A stretch of DNA of 36,527 nt, taken from assembly GCA_023379055.1 (NCBI GenBank), contig JAMCSX010000018.1, positions 1-36,527 on the forward strand. Reading direction: 5' to 3'. Under the pieces are notes generated by a model, which searched no databases, had not been told where the DNA came from, and saw nothing but the letters and a program-made list of their open reading frames with translations. A program made the translations under genes and the position numbers. Each line of letters starts with the position of its first letter. Positions within the stretch are counted from its first letter, which is position 1. The stretch comes from Candidatus Martarchaeota archaeon. GTDB taxonomy: Archaea > Micrarchaeota > Micrarchaeia > Micrarchaeales > CABMGC01. Of the stretch, positions 1 to 8,548 are shown piece by piece.

Positions 1-1
1 C

Positions 2-409
2 TCCTGTGGAAACGATGCTATAGCCATATACAAGGCGACGTCAGATGCAATAAAGAACTCTTCAAATGGCCCAGCTGTGATAGAGTGCGTTACTTATAGA
101 CAGGGTATGCATACCACCTCCGATGATCCTAAAAAATACAGAAACGAATCTGAAGTGGATGGGTGGCTAAAGAAAGACCCTCTTCTTAGGATGAGGCTAT
201 ATCTTACAAAGAAGGGGATGTGGAGCGACCAGATCGAGAATCAGGTCACTGAGGAGCAGAAGAAGAAAATAGACGAAGGTGTAGAGAAGGCCGAGACATT
301 CAAGCCAAACCCCAAAACAATGTTCAGCAATTTATACAGTTTCGTACCTGGGGTTCTGGATGATGAACTTCAGGATGGGATGTCAAACAACTTCTGGCAG
401 GGCGAGTGA
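2..409 (+). CDS. pdhA: 2-oxoacid (pyruvate/branched-chain) dehydrogenase E1 alpha subunit, C-terminal part
   Basis: The frame is open from the left edge of the window, so the N-terminal two thirds, including the thiamine-diphosphate motif, are missing. The visible part begins SCGNDAIAIYKAT and contains the conserved E1alpha stretch IECVTYRQGMHTTSDDP followed by a WLKKDPLLRMR-like segment, typical of the C-terminal half of E1alpha subunits. E1alpha and E1beta form the alpha2beta2 component that decarboxylates a 2-oxoacid on thiamine diphosphate and passes the acyl group to the lipoyl arm of E2. The stop TGA is immediately followed by the ATG of the E1beta gene, so the two are translationally linked. 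Whether the substrate is pyruvate or branched-chain oxoacids cannot be read from this fragment. Confidence 0.92.
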   Translation, partial: SCGNDAIAIYKATSDAIKNSSNGPAVIECVTYRQGMHTTSDDPKKYRNESEVDGWLKKDPLLRMRLYLTKKGMWSDQIENQVTEEQKKKIDEGVEKAETFKPNPKTMFSNLYSFVPGVLDDELQDGMSNNFWQGE

Positions 410-1375
410 ATGTTAGTCAACATGATTGGAGCAATAAACAATGCGTTGGGGATCATACTAAAGGAGAATCCTGATGCAATAATCCTTGGAGAGGATGTTG
501 GCAAGGACGGCGGCGTATTCAGGGTAACCGAAGGATTAATGGAGAAATTCGGGGAGAATCGGGTTATGGATACCCCACTTGCGGAGTCTGCCATAATCGG
601 CGCGTCTATAGGAATGGCACTTGAGGGCATGCATCCAATACCCGAAATACAATTTGCAGGATTCATGTATCTCTCATATAGCCAGATAATAAACCATGCA
701 TCAAGGTACAGATCCAGATCAAGGTCTACTTTCAAGGTTCCAATGACAATAAGGACTCCAGTAAGTGGCGGAGTGCGGGCGCTTGAACACCACTCGGAGA
801 GCCCAGAGGCGCTGTATGCGCATATGGGTGGTCTGATAGTGGCGGAGCCGTCAAGTCCATACGACGCAAAAGGGCTACTGATAAAGGCATCAAGGTTGCA
901 GGATCCCGTGATATTCTTGGAGCCTACAAGATTATACCGACTTTTCAAGCAGGATGTGCCTGACGGAGCATATGAAGTGGAGATTGGAAAAGCAAATGTA
1001 GTAAAAGAAGGGGCTGACCTCTCGATAATAACATACGGTACCATGGTGCCTGTAGTAAAGAACGTTGTCGAAAAGAAGAAATTGAACGCAGAGATAATAG
1101 ACCTTCGCACCATAAACCCGATAGATGAGAAAGCCGTGCTGGACAGTGCGAAGAAGACCGGCAGGGTAATGGTGGTGCATGAAGCCCCACTGAGCTTCGG
1201 TGTCGGTGCGGAAATATCCGCAAGAATAGCGGAAAAGGCCATGTTCGATCTCAAGGCGCCAATAGTCAGGGTGGCTTCCGCAAGCCTTCCATATCCATTT
1301 CCCGGATACGAGAAGTTCTACATACCAAACGAGATAAAAATATCAAAGGCCATAGATAAACTGATGTCGGAGTGA
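410..1375 (+). CDS. pdhB: 2-oxoacid (pyruvate/branched-chain) dehydrogenase E1 beta subunit
   Basis: This 321-residue protein matches the full length of E1beta (transketolase-like pyrimidine-binding domain, then transketolase C-terminal domain). Visible signatures are the ILGEDVGKDGGVFRVTEGL region near residues 25-43, the DTPLAESAIIG and GMHPIPEIQFAGF blocks, and the second-domain motif ADLSIITYGTMVPVV. It pairs with the upstream E1alpha to make the decarboxylating component. The ATG directly abuts the E1alpha stop. The stop overlaps the region of the E2 start, where the sequence GGAGTGAT also resembles an archaeal ribosome binding site. Family assignment is firm. Pyruvate versus branched-chain oxoacid specificity is open, since archaeal complexes of this family differ in substrate. 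Confidence 0.95.
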   Translation: MLVNMIGAINNALGIILKENPDAIILGEDVGKDGGVFRVTEGLMEKFGENRVMDTPLAESAIIGASIGMALEGMHPIPEIQFAGFMYLSYSQIINHASRYRSRSRSTFKVPMTIRTPVSGGVRALEHHSESPEALYAHMGGLIVAEPSSPYDAKGLLIKASRLQDPVIFLEPTRLYRLFKQDVPDGAYEVEIGKANVVKEGADLSIITYGTMVPVVKNVVEKKKLNAEIIDLRTINPIDEKAVLDSAKKTGRVMVVHEAPLSFGVGAEISARIAEKAMFDLKAPIVRVASASLPYPFPGYEKFYIPNEIKISKAIDKLMSE

Positions 1376-1376
1376 T

Positions 1377-2624
1377 GTGTTGAAGACGATTGCATTTGTT
1401 GATGTAGGCGAGGGAATAACCGAGGGTCACGTTCAGAAATGGCTTGTAAATGATGGAGACACGGTAAAGGAGGACGAACCTGTAGTCCAGGTGGAAACGG
1501 ACAAGGCAATAGTAAGCGTTCCAGCGCCAATATCAGGAAAGATAAAGATAAGTATTCCTGGAAATTCTACAGTGCATATAGGCGACGTGCTTGCATATAT
1601 CGGCGACGAGCAGGAGCTGAAATCGATATCGTCTAATGCATTTGCTGTGCAACAACCTGCGCAGCCGAAAACCGTGCAGCAAGTTCCAGTTGCAGAACCA
1701 ACACCTGCACCACCCTCCACGCCGTCGGCCCAGGCTTCCAAGGCTGTTATAGCCACTCCATCAGTAAGAAAGATGGCTAGGGACAACAACATAAGCCTTG
1801 CAAATGTTTCCGGCACGGGGCCAGGCGGCAGAATACTCGAAGATGATCTTAAGAATTACATAGATAAATCTGCAGCACCAAAGACTGCCACGAAGTTCTC
1901 AGAAGTGCGTGAGGAAAAGCATGCAAGCGAGATACAAAGGATTCCGATGTCGCAGACAAGGAAAACCATAGCAAAGAACATGGAACTCTCGGAATCGATA
2001 CCGCGCGCAGTGCACATGGACCTTATAGATGCGGGCCCACTATACTCGATAACATCAATGAAGAAGGAGGCTGCGGCAAAAGCGGGAGTAAAGTTCACTT
2101 TCCTCCCGCTAATAATAAAAGCCACAGTGAGTGCGTTAAAGGAGAATCCGAGCCTTAATTCAAGCTACGATCCAGATAAGCAAGAGATAATACTAAAGAA
2201 ATACTACAATATCGGACTTGCTGCCGAAACAAAGGAAGGCCTTAAGGTGGTGGTCATAAAAGATGCAGATAAGAAAAGTGCCATTGACATTGCAAAGGAG
2301 ATTCAATCGTTCCACAAAAAGCTTATAGAGAACACGATAACTATAGACGAGATGCGCGATAGCACTTTTACCATAACAAATATCGGTAGCCTAGGTGGAG
2401 GCTATCTGTCCGTTCCGCTCATAAACCCGCATGAGGCCGCAATACTCGGTGTTCATCTGGTAAAAGATGCCGCGGTTGTGAAAGACGGCAAGATAGCGGT
2501 CGGCAAACAGCTTCCTTTATCGCTTTCATTTGACCACAGAATACTTGATGGCGCGGAGGCAGCGACGTTTGTCAACTCAATAAAGAAATATCTTGAAGAT
2601 GCAGGTTTTCTCGATCAGCTGTGA
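1377..2624 (+). CDS. pdhC: Dihydrolipoamide acyltransferase (E2) of the 2-oxoacid dehydrogenase complex
   Basis: This 415-residue protein has the standard E2 order. One lipoyl domain (about residues 1-78) has the lipoylation lysine in ETDKA at K43. A Pro/Ala-rich linker (about 85-120) follows, then a peripheral subunit-binding domain (about 122-160, with ARDNNISLANVSGTGPGGRI), and the catalytic acyltransferase domain to the end. The active-site signature is DHRILDG, with H387 and D391. The start is GTG at 1377, with TTG at 1380 the only nearby alternative; the ATG at 1375 is out of frame. The preceding GGAGTGAT can serve as ribosome binding site. The 3' end overlaps the E3 start by four bases. 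The protein forms the core that carries the acyl group to CoA. Confidence 0.95.
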   Translation: MLKTIAFVDVGEGITEGHVQKWLVNDGDTVKEDEPVVQVETDKAIVSVPAPISGKIKISIPGNSTVHIGDVLAYIGDEQELKSISSNAFAVQQPAQPKTVQQVPVAEPTPAPPSTPSAQASKAVIATPSVRKMARDNNISLANVSGTGPGGRILEDDLKNYIDKSAAPKTATKFSEVREEKHASEIQRIPMSQTRKTIAKNMELSESIPRAVHMDLIDAGPLYSITSMKKEAAAKAGVKFTFLPLIIKATVSALKENPSLNSSYDPDKQEIILKKYYNIGLAAETKEGLKVVVIKDADKKSAIDIAKEIQSFHKKLIENTITIDEMRDSTFTITNIGSLGGGYLSVPLINPHEAAILGVHLVKDAAVVKDGKIAVGKQLPLSLSFDHRILDGAEAATFVNSIKKYLEDAGFLDQL

Positions 2625-3994
2625 ATATCATGGTAATGGGCTCGCTTCCTGAGAATGTTGATGTTGCCGTGGTCGGAGGGGGAGTAGGTGGATATATATC
2701 TGCGATAAGAGCCGCTCAGCTTGGCAAGAATGTTGCAGTGGTAGAGAAAGACAAGATGGGGGGCCACTGTCTCAACTATGCGTGCATACCCTCAAAGACG
2801 CTTATACATATAGCTAACCTGCTTTATGATATGACCCACTCAGAGAAATTCGGGATAAAATCCGTAGGCGCATCCATAGATCCGGAGAAGATGTACCTGT
2901 GGCGAATGGGCGTATCAAAGAAGCTGGAGCAGGGTGTGGAGTACCTATGCAAGTCAAATGGCATTGAAATTATAAAGAGCGAAGGTACATTCGTATCCTC
3001 CAGTTCCCTTCAGTTGCAGAACGGAGAGTCGCTTGAATTCAAGAAGGCCATAATTGCAACCGGATCCGAGCCGAGGGAGCTTAAGGGGTTTGAGTTCGGT
3101 GAAAAGATCTTGGACTATAAGGCCGCATTGATGCTGCAAAGCATTCCCAAGAGCATGGTGATAATCGGGGCGGGATATGTTGCAGTGGAAACCGGGATGC
3201 TTTATGCAAAATTAGGCACAAAGGTGGACATAGTAGCACATTCTGACGTTCTGTCAAGGTTTGATCCCGAGGCAACGGCGCTTGTAAAGAAGAGAATGCA
3301 GGAGCTTGGCATAACCATACACACGCATGCAAATCCCGTATCTCTGGATGATTCATCAATAAAGCTTGACAATGGTGAGTCGATAAGCTCCGAAGTAACA
3401 GTATCTGCCATAGGCCTCATGCCTTATACAAAGGGATTGGGGCTTGAGAACACAAAGGCAATGCTTGATGAAAAAGGGTTCATAAAAGTCAACGGTTCGC
3501 TTCAGACAGACGATCCAAACCTATACGCAATAGGAGATGTAATAGGAGAGCCCATGCTCGCCCACAAGGCAATGAGGCAGGCTCCTGTGGCTGCGGAGGC
3601 AGCTTCCGGAAAGAGTGCCTCGTTCGACAATATGGTAATTCCCGCCGTAATATTCTCGGATCCGGAGATAGCCATTGCCGGGACAGTGTCCGGGGATGGA
3701 ATAACCGTTAAGAAGTTCCCTCTCACCGCGCTGGGTCGCGCAATAGCGCTTGACAGGACCGACGGTTTCATAAAAATGGCATATGACAGCGAGGGCATTG
3801 TAAAAGGAGTGGAGATAGTGTCTACGGATGCAAATGCCATGATATCCGAGGCCGCGCTTGCAATTGAGATGGGAGCCACGCTTGAGGACATAGCAGACAC
3901 GATACATCCGCATCCAACATTCTCGGAACTGATGCAGGAGGTCTCGGAGGCGGCGCTTGGCAGGCCTGTGCATTTCTATTATGGTAAAAAATGA
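2621..3994 (+). CDS. lpdA: Dihydrolipoamide dehydrogenase (E3)
   Basis: This 457-residue FAD/NAD-dependent disulfide oxidoreductase reoxidises the lipoyl arm of E2. The N-terminal FAD site is VVGGGVGGY (about 17-25). The redox-active disulfide lies in GGHCLNYACIPSK (C50 and C55), where most family members have NVG rather than NYA between the cysteines. The NAD-binding site is IIGAGYVAVETG, and the FAD-binding ATAIGDV-like motif reads LYAIGDVIGEP. The dimerisation domain ends with HPHPTFSE, supplying the catalytic His-Glu pair. The GTG at 2621 overlaps the E2 stop (GTGA). An in-frame ATG at 2630 is the alternative. It is the last of the four complex genes and overlaps the region upstream of the NAD kinase. 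Confidence 0.95.
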   Translation: MNIMVMGSLPENVDVAVVGGGVGGYISAIRAAQLGKNVAVVEKDKMGGHCLNYACIPSKTLIHIANLLYDMTHSEKFGIKSVGASIDPEKMYLWRMGVSKKLEQGVEYLCKSNGIEIIKSEGTFVSSSSLQLQNGESLEFKKAIIATGSEPRELKGFEFGEKILDYKAALMLQSIPKSMVIIGAGYVAVETGMLYAKLGTKVDIVAHSDVLSRFDPEATALVKKRMQELGITIHTHANPVSLDDSSIKLDNGESISSEVTVSAIGLMPYTKGLGLENTKAMLDEKGFIKVNGSLQTDDPNLYAIGDVIGEPMLAHKAMRQAPVAAEAASGKSASFDNMVIPAVIFSDPEIAIAGTVSGDGITVKKFPLTALGRAIALDRTDGFIKMAYDSEGIVKGVEIVSTDANAMISEAALAIEMGATLEDIADTIHPHPTFSELMQEVSEAALGRPVHFYYGKK

Positions 3995-3998
3995 TTTT

Positions 3999-4760
3999 AT
4001 GAAGATAAAAATAGTCAAGAACAGGGGTTACAAAGAGCTGAAGAAATTCTACAATGCGTTTACCGTATCAAACAAGGGAGACGTATGCATTGCAGTTGGC
4101 GGTGACGGCACATTTGTAAGGGCAGCGCAGGAGAATACTAGCCCCATACTACCGATAAGAAGCGAAGAACGCGGAAGCATAGGCTACTATTCAGACCTAA
4201 ACCTTAAGGATATAGACTTCGCGATAAAGAATCTGAAGGAGGGCAAGTTTACTGTCAAGAATCTCGAGAACAAGATGGAGATTATTGTTGATGGAAAGCA
4301 TTTTTTTGCTGTTAACGAGGCACTTCTCCATAATGTTCTTGAGGAAGTAAGTTTCAGGATATATGAGATCAAGAACGGCAAAAGGGAAAAGATATATCCT
4401 TATGTAATGAGCGGAGACGGAATACTTATAACGAGCTCGATAGGTTCAACTGCGTACAACAAGTCTGCCGGCGGTCCTCTGCTCTTAGTGCCGAATGTGA
4501 TGTGCATTACGTTTCTTAATATTGATGGCCCTTATCGTAATTCTATAGTGGTTGATTCCTCTAAGACTATAGAAGTCGAGGTAGTTAAATACAACGGAAT
4601 GCTCAGATACGATGGAATAGAGATCAAGAAGATGCGGCCGGGTAGCTCCTTCCAGGTAAGAATCTCGCGTGAGGAGCTCAAGATAATACGATTCAACAAT
4701 AGGCATGAAGGGCTATCAAAGAAACTTGACCGTATAATAAGGAGCCGTATGTCTCCTTGA
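3999..4760 (+). CDS. nadK: NAD kinase
   Basis: From the ATG at 3999 the protein is 253 residues. The ATG at 3981, inside the E3 gene, would add six residues and cannot be excluded. It phosphorylates NAD to NADP. The family marks are GGDGT at about 34-38, the NE pair in AVNEALLHN, and GDGILITSSIGSTAYNKSAGGP in the C-terminal domain, the nicotinamide-nucleotide-binding segment. A basic C-terminus completes a normal archaeal length. It follows E3 by only four bases, so it is probably on the 2-oxoacid dehydrogenase transcript. That would couple NADP supply to the main NADH-producing enzyme, but this link is inference. It converges on the asd gene with a 14-base gap. Confidence 0.93.
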   Translation: MKIKIVKNRGYKELKKFYNAFTVSNKGDVCIAVGGDGTFVRAAQENTSPILPIRSEERGSIGYYSDLNLKDIDFAIKNLKEGKFTVKNLENKMEIIVDGKHFFAVNEALLHNVLEEVSFRIYEIKNGKREKIYPYVMSGDGILITSSIGSTAYNKSAGGPLLLVPNVMCITFLNIDGPYRNSIVVDSSKTIEVEVVKYNGMLRYDGIEIKKMRPGSSFQVRISREELKIIRFNNRHEGLSKKLDRIIRSRMSP

Positions 4761-4774
4761 CCTACAAGACAGAT

Positions 4775-5827
4775 CTATTCTAGATATCCTCTTGATTTAA
4801 GCAACTCTGCGTTAAGTATCGCAGCGCCTGCAGCTCCCCTTACAAGATTATGGCCCAGTATTACAAACTTGTAGTCAAGTATGTTGCATTTTCTAAGCCT
4901 TCCAACTACTGATACCATCCCTTTGCCTTCATTCACATCAAGTTTTGGCTGCGGCCTATTGTCCTGCCTGAGATACACAACCGGATGCAATGGCGATGAA
5001 GGCAAATTCAGAGACCTGTCTGTTGTGAAGCTCTCAAACGCGTCTATCACCTCTTCCTCATCCGCTTTTTTTGACAGTTTTACGCTTACACATTCAGTAT
5101 GGCCGTGCTTTACTGCTACCCTGTTGCACTGCGCGCTTATCTTCATGACTGCAGCCTTTATGCCACTTTCGGTAAGCGTGCCGAATATCTTGTTGGGCTC
5201 TGTCTCTACCTTATCCTCTTCGTCATTTATAAATGGTATCACGTTATCCACGATGTCCATTGACGAAACTCCCGGATATCCTGCCCCGCTGAGCGCTTGC
5301 ATTGTAGTCACAAACACCTTCTCGAGCCCAAACCTGTCAAACAGCGGCTTAAGTGCAAGGCACATGTGTATCGTTGAGCAGTTAGGGTCCGTGACTATAA
5401 AACCTGCCCACCCTCTCTTCTTCTGTTGTTTTTTGATAAGGTCTACGTGGTCTGCATTTATCTCAGGTATCAAGAGCGGAATATCGGGATCCATCCTGTG
5501 GTTTTTAGCATTGCTTGATACTGCATATCCTGATTTTGCAAAGTTTTCCTCTATCTCCTTGGCAACTCCGGAATCAAGCGCAGAAAGCACTATGTCGCAG
5601 TTAAGTTTTGGTGTGCATTCCTTTACCTTCAACGGTCTCGCATATTCCGGTATCTGTGAGCTAACATTCCATCTATCTTTCATTACCCTTTCATAATTCA
5701 TTCCTGCGGACCTATCCGAGGCTGCAAGCTCCGTAACCTCAAACCACGGATGATCCTCAAGTAGCCGTACGAGCGTCTGCCCTACCATGCCCGTGGCACC
5801 AAGTATGCCTACAGATATCTTGGACAT
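4775..5827 (-). CDS. asd: Aspartate-semialdehyde dehydrogenase (archaeal/fungal type)
   Basis: This 350-residue enzyme reduces aspartyl-4-phosphate to L-aspartate-4-semialdehyde with NADPH. The Rossmann motif GILGATGMVGQ opens the protein. The catalytic cysteine is in DPNCSTIH (C150), and the partner histidine is in VKHGHTECV (about H243), in the spacing typical of the archaeal/fungal subgroup. The ATG lies four bases after the stop of lysC, so both genes form one unit. The only downstream users of the semialdehyde in this window are the divergent polyamine genes (7322-9724). Homoserine and lysine genes are not present here, so those fates cannot be judged. Confidence 0.95.
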   Translation of the reverse strand: MSKISVGILGATGMVGQTLVRLLEDHPWFEVTELAASDRSAGMNYERVMKDRWNVSSQIPEYARPLKVKECTPKLNCDIVLSALDSGVAKEIEENFAKSGYAVSSNAKNHRMDPDIPLLIPEINADHVDLIKKQQKKRGWAGFIVTDPNCSTIHMCLALKPLFDRFGLEKVFVTTMQALSGAGYPGVSSMDIVDNVIPFINDEEDKVETEPNKIFGTLTESGIKAAVMKISAQCNRVAVKHGHTECVSVKLSKKADEEEVIDAFESFTTDRSLNLPSSPLHPVVYLRQDNRPQPKLDVNEGKGMVSVVGRLRKCNILDYKFVILGHNLVRGAAGAAILNAELLKSRGYLE

Positions 5828-5831
5828 TGAA

Positions 5832-7136
5832 TCAACTAAAGAAAGCAGTATGGAGCTTGTTCATCGCTCTATTTGCAAATCTTTCCGACATTACCATGCT
5901 CTTGTTTTTCCCAGATGCATCTGGTGCCATCATCTCTACGTGTATGCCCTTGAGCGGAGAGTACATGGCATCCAATATGTCTGACAGATCACTGCCTACG
6001 AGTGATATTCTGGCCCTGTTCTTTTCCGATTTCACATTTCCCATGTTCTTAAGCTCATCTATGAGCCCCGCGCTCTCATCCATTTCATCTATTATCACGG
6101 ATACGCCTATCTTCGAGTCTGATATAAGGTCTACCTCTATTCCGCGCTCCTCGAATATCCTGAGCACTTTCTCAACAAAGCCGGCAATCCTGTTTTTACC
6201 TGATGCGGTTATGCTTATCGCTACAACATGTTTTTTGTAAGTTATTGAAGTTACCTTTGAACCTATGCTGTTTCCCAATACCAGAGTGCCTTTCTGGTCC
6301 GGATCGAATGTGTTAAGTATCCTTACTGGTATATTGTTCTCAACTGCTGGAAGTATTGTCTTTGGATGAAGAACCTTTGCGCCAAGCATTGCAAGCTCCG
6401 AAGCCTCCCTGTATGATACCATATCAATGCTTCTTGCGGCTTTCACTATCTTTGGATCAGCTGTCATTATGCCATTCACGTCAGTCCATATCTGTATTTC
6501 TTCTACCCCAAGTGCAGCTCCGATTATTGATGCTGTATAGTCGCTGCCTCCGCGGCCAAGTGTTGTTATTTCTCCGTCCCTGCTTTTACCTATAAAGCCG
6601 GTTATTACTGGTATTATCCCTTTCTTTGCCGAGATGTGCCTTCTTATCTCTTCATATGTACTTGGAAGTATGTCCGCATCTCCGAAATTTGCCGAAGTTA
6701 ACATGCCTATGTCATACGAATCATATGCCCGTGCGCCTATCCCGTTTTTACGCATATATGCGGCCACTATCCTTGCAGACATACGTTCGCCAAATGACAT
6801 TATTCTATCAAGATATCGCGGCGTGAGCTCCTTAAGCATAAATATATCATCAACAACTTTTCTAAGCTGCTCGGCCTCCGATGATATTATCCTTCCGTCA
6901 AGCCCAAGCTCCCTTATGGTGTCATAATGCCTTTCTATTATCTGTTCCAGCATGAAACTAGAATCGAGTCGCGCTGCAGAGACCTTCCCCAGTTGTATAA
7001 GGCTGTCCGTCACTCCGCCAAGAGCAGAAACAACAATTATGGGCCCGCTGGCTAATCTTAATCTTATTATTCCAACAACGTCCCGAATCCTCCCAGCACT
7101 TCCAACGGACGTGCCGCCGAACTTCATTACTATCAT
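5832..7136 (-). CDS. lysC: Aspartate kinase
   Basis: This 434-residue protein phosphorylates aspartate, the committed step to aspartate semialdehyde. The kinase domain begins MIVMKFGGTSVG (KFGGTS at 5-10). It contains ITTLGRGGSDYTA and the substrate region IWTDVNGIMTADP. The last ~130 residues (from about VTSITYKKHVVAISI) are a tandem ACT region, so allosteric inhibition by an amino acid is likely, although which one is not readable. It is the first gene of the lysC-asd unit. A TATA-like element sits about 35 bases upstream of the start, in a 185-base divergent region shared with the polyamine cluster. Confidence 0.95.
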   Translation of the reverse strand: MIVMKFGGTSVGSAGRIRDVVGIIRLRLASGPIIVVSALGGVTDSLIQLGKVSAARLDSSFMLEQIIERHYDTIRELGLDGRIISSEAEQLRKVVDDIFMLKELTPRYLDRIMSFGERMSARIVAAYMRKNGIGARAYDSYDIGMLTSANFGDADILPSTYEEIRRHISAKKGIIPVITGFIGKSRDGEITTLGRGGSDYTASIIGAALGVEEIQIWTDVNGIMTADPKIVKAARSIDMVSYREASELAMLGAKVLHPKTILPAVENNIPVRILNTFDPDQKGTLVLGNSIGSKVTSITYKKHVVAISITASGKNRIAGFVEKVLRIFEERGIEVDLISDSKIGVSVIIDEMDESAGLIDELKNMGNVKSEKNRARISLVGSDLSDILDAMYSPLKGIHVEMMAPDASGKNKSMVMSERFANRAMNKLHTAFFS

Positions 7137-7166
7137 TGGATCTTCGGTTTAATTTGAATAATCAAG

Positions 7167-7175
7167 AATAAAAAG
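7167..7175 (-). promoter_or_regulatory. Probable TATA box of lysC-asd
   Basis: Read on the minus strand this is CTTTTTATT, preceded by a purine-rich stretch that could serve as BRE. Its centre is about 35 bases before the lysC ATG, which would place transcription start some 9 bases before translation start, in line with the short leaders inferred elsewhere in this window. It is called from position and composition only. Confidence 0.45.
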
Positions 7176-7273
7176 GCTTTCCTCAAATTCTTGCAACAGA
7201 CAAATTCCCTGATACTGCAATTATCAAAAATACAGAGAATTCCATTGACTGGAGGTCTGACATTAAATGTGAA

Positions 7274-7283
7274 TATTTAATAA
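7274..7283 (+). promoter_or_regulatory. Probable TATA box of the polyamine cluster
   Basis: The A/T-rich element TATTTAATAA lies about 43 bases upstream of the ATG at 7322. With the usual ~26-base spacing, transcription would start near 7305. No Shine-Dalgarno sequence precedes the start. The region between this box and the lysC TATA box (about 100 bases) is A/T-rich and could hold regulator sites, but no clear palindrome was seen. Confidence 0.45.
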
Positions 7284-7321
7284 TTTTAGTCGTAAGATCT
7301 CTTCAATGTAGTGAATTGACT

Positions 7322-8539
7322 ATGGGGAAAGTGCTCATAATAGGCGCAGGCGGGGTTGGTAGAGTAGTTGCACACAAATGCGCTCAGAATCCCGACACAT
7401 TTATTGAGATAATGCTTGCAAGCATGACAGTCTCAAAATGCGAGCAGATAAGGAAAGAAATAAAAGGCAAGACCAGAAGAGATATATGCGTTGCACATGT
7501 GGACGCAGACAACGTTTCCGAGCTTGTTGCGCTGATCAAAAGCTTTGGTCCAGATGTGGTTGTTAATGTTGCCCTGCCTTATCAGGATCTCCACATAATG
7601 GATGCCTGTCTAGAGGCCGGAGTAAGCTATGTGGACACTGCAAACTACGAGCCACCTGACATAGCACATTTTGAATACAGCTGGCAATGGGCATATCAGG
7701 AAAAATTCAAGAACAAGGGCCTTATGGCAGTACTGGGGTGCGGATTCGACCCAGGCGTATCAAACATTTTCTCTGCATATGCACAGAAACATCTATTCGA
7801 CGAGATAAATTATATAGACATACTTGACTGCAATGCTGGGAACCACGGGCATCCCTTTGCAACCAATTTCAATCCAGAGATAAACATCCGCGAGGTAACC
7901 CAGGTAGTGAGGTACTGGAATGACAACAAGTGGGTGGATTCACCACCAATACTGAATCAAGGCAGCATACATTTTACATTTGACTATCCGATAGTTGGCA
8001 ACAAGGAAAGTTATCTTCTTTATCATGAAGAACTTGAATCTCTGTCAAAGAACATAAAGGGACTTAAGAGGATACGGTTCTGGATGACTTTCTCAGAGGA
8101 CTATTTGACCTACCTAAGAGTCCTTCAAAATATAGGCATGACACGAATAGACGCCGTTGATTACGAAGGAAACCCGGTAATTCCGATAAAGTTCCTTAAG
8201 CGACTGCTTCCAGACCCGGCGAAGCTAGGCGAGAACTATACCGGTAAGACCGTAATAGGGAACGTAATAACAGGGATAAAGGACGGTCGGCAGAAGTCAA
8301 TATACATATATAATGTATGTGATCACGCCGAATCATACAAGGAGATAGGGGCACAAGCGATATCTTATACTACGGGGGTGCCTGCAATGATAAGTGCTAT
8401 GCTTATAATAAAAGGCAACTGGAAAGGCAGTGGAGTATTCAATGCGGAGCAGCTTGATCCGGATCCATTTATGGAGGAACTGAATAGACAGGGGCTTAAG
8501 TGGCAGGTCACCGATTTCAAAGGCAGATTACCAGACTAG
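7322..8539 (+). CDS. Carboxynorspermidine/carboxyspermidine dehydrogenase (saccharopine dehydrogenase family)
   Basis: This is a 405-residue protein from the ATG at 7322; an in-frame TTG at 7316 would add two residues. The N-terminal NADPH-binding motif is VLIIGAGGVGRVVAHKC. Family blocks are the YVDTANYEPPD segment, GCGFDPGVSN, and the NAGNHGHPFATNFNPE region typical of the Lys1-like carboxynorspermidine dehydrogenase group. Established family chemistry is reductive condensation of aspartate semialdehyde with a diamine (1,3-diaminopropane or putrescine), giving carboxynorspermidine or carboxyspermidine. The next gene encodes the matching decarboxylase nine bases downstream. The divergent neighbours make aspartate semialdehyde, and aguB/aguA make putrescine, so carboxyspermidine is the more likely product here. 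Confidence 0.9.
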   Translation: MGKVLIIGAGGVGRVVAHKCAQNPDTFIEIMLASMTVSKCEQIRKEIKGKTRRDICVAHVDADNVSELVALIKSFGPDVVVNVALPYQDLHIMDACLEAGVSYVDTANYEPPDIAHFEYSWQWAYQEKFKNKGLMAVLGCGFDPGVSNIFSAYAQKHLFDEINYIDILDCNAGNHGHPFATNFNPEINIREVTQVVRYWNDNKWVDSPPILNQGSIHFTFDYPIVGNKESYLLYHEELESLSKNIKGLKRIRFWMTFSEDYLTYLRVLQNIGMTRIDAVDYEGNPVIPIKFLKRLLPDPAKLGENYTGKTVIGNVITGIKDGRQKSIYIYNVCDHAESYKEIGAQAISYTTGVPAMISAMLIIKGNWKGSGVFNAEQLDPDPFMEELNRQGLKWQVTDFKGRLPD

Positions 8540-8548
8540 GGGCATCAC

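Noticed and set aside
370-1254. Long minus-strand open frame (294 codons) opposite E1beta
   Set aside because: Antisense shadow of a well-conserved E1beta gene; Ser/Ile-rich translation without motifs.
4881-5696. Long plus-strand open frame (271 codons) opposite asd
   Set aside because: It is the antisense shadow of a clear dehydrogenase with catalytic residues; its translation has no domain.
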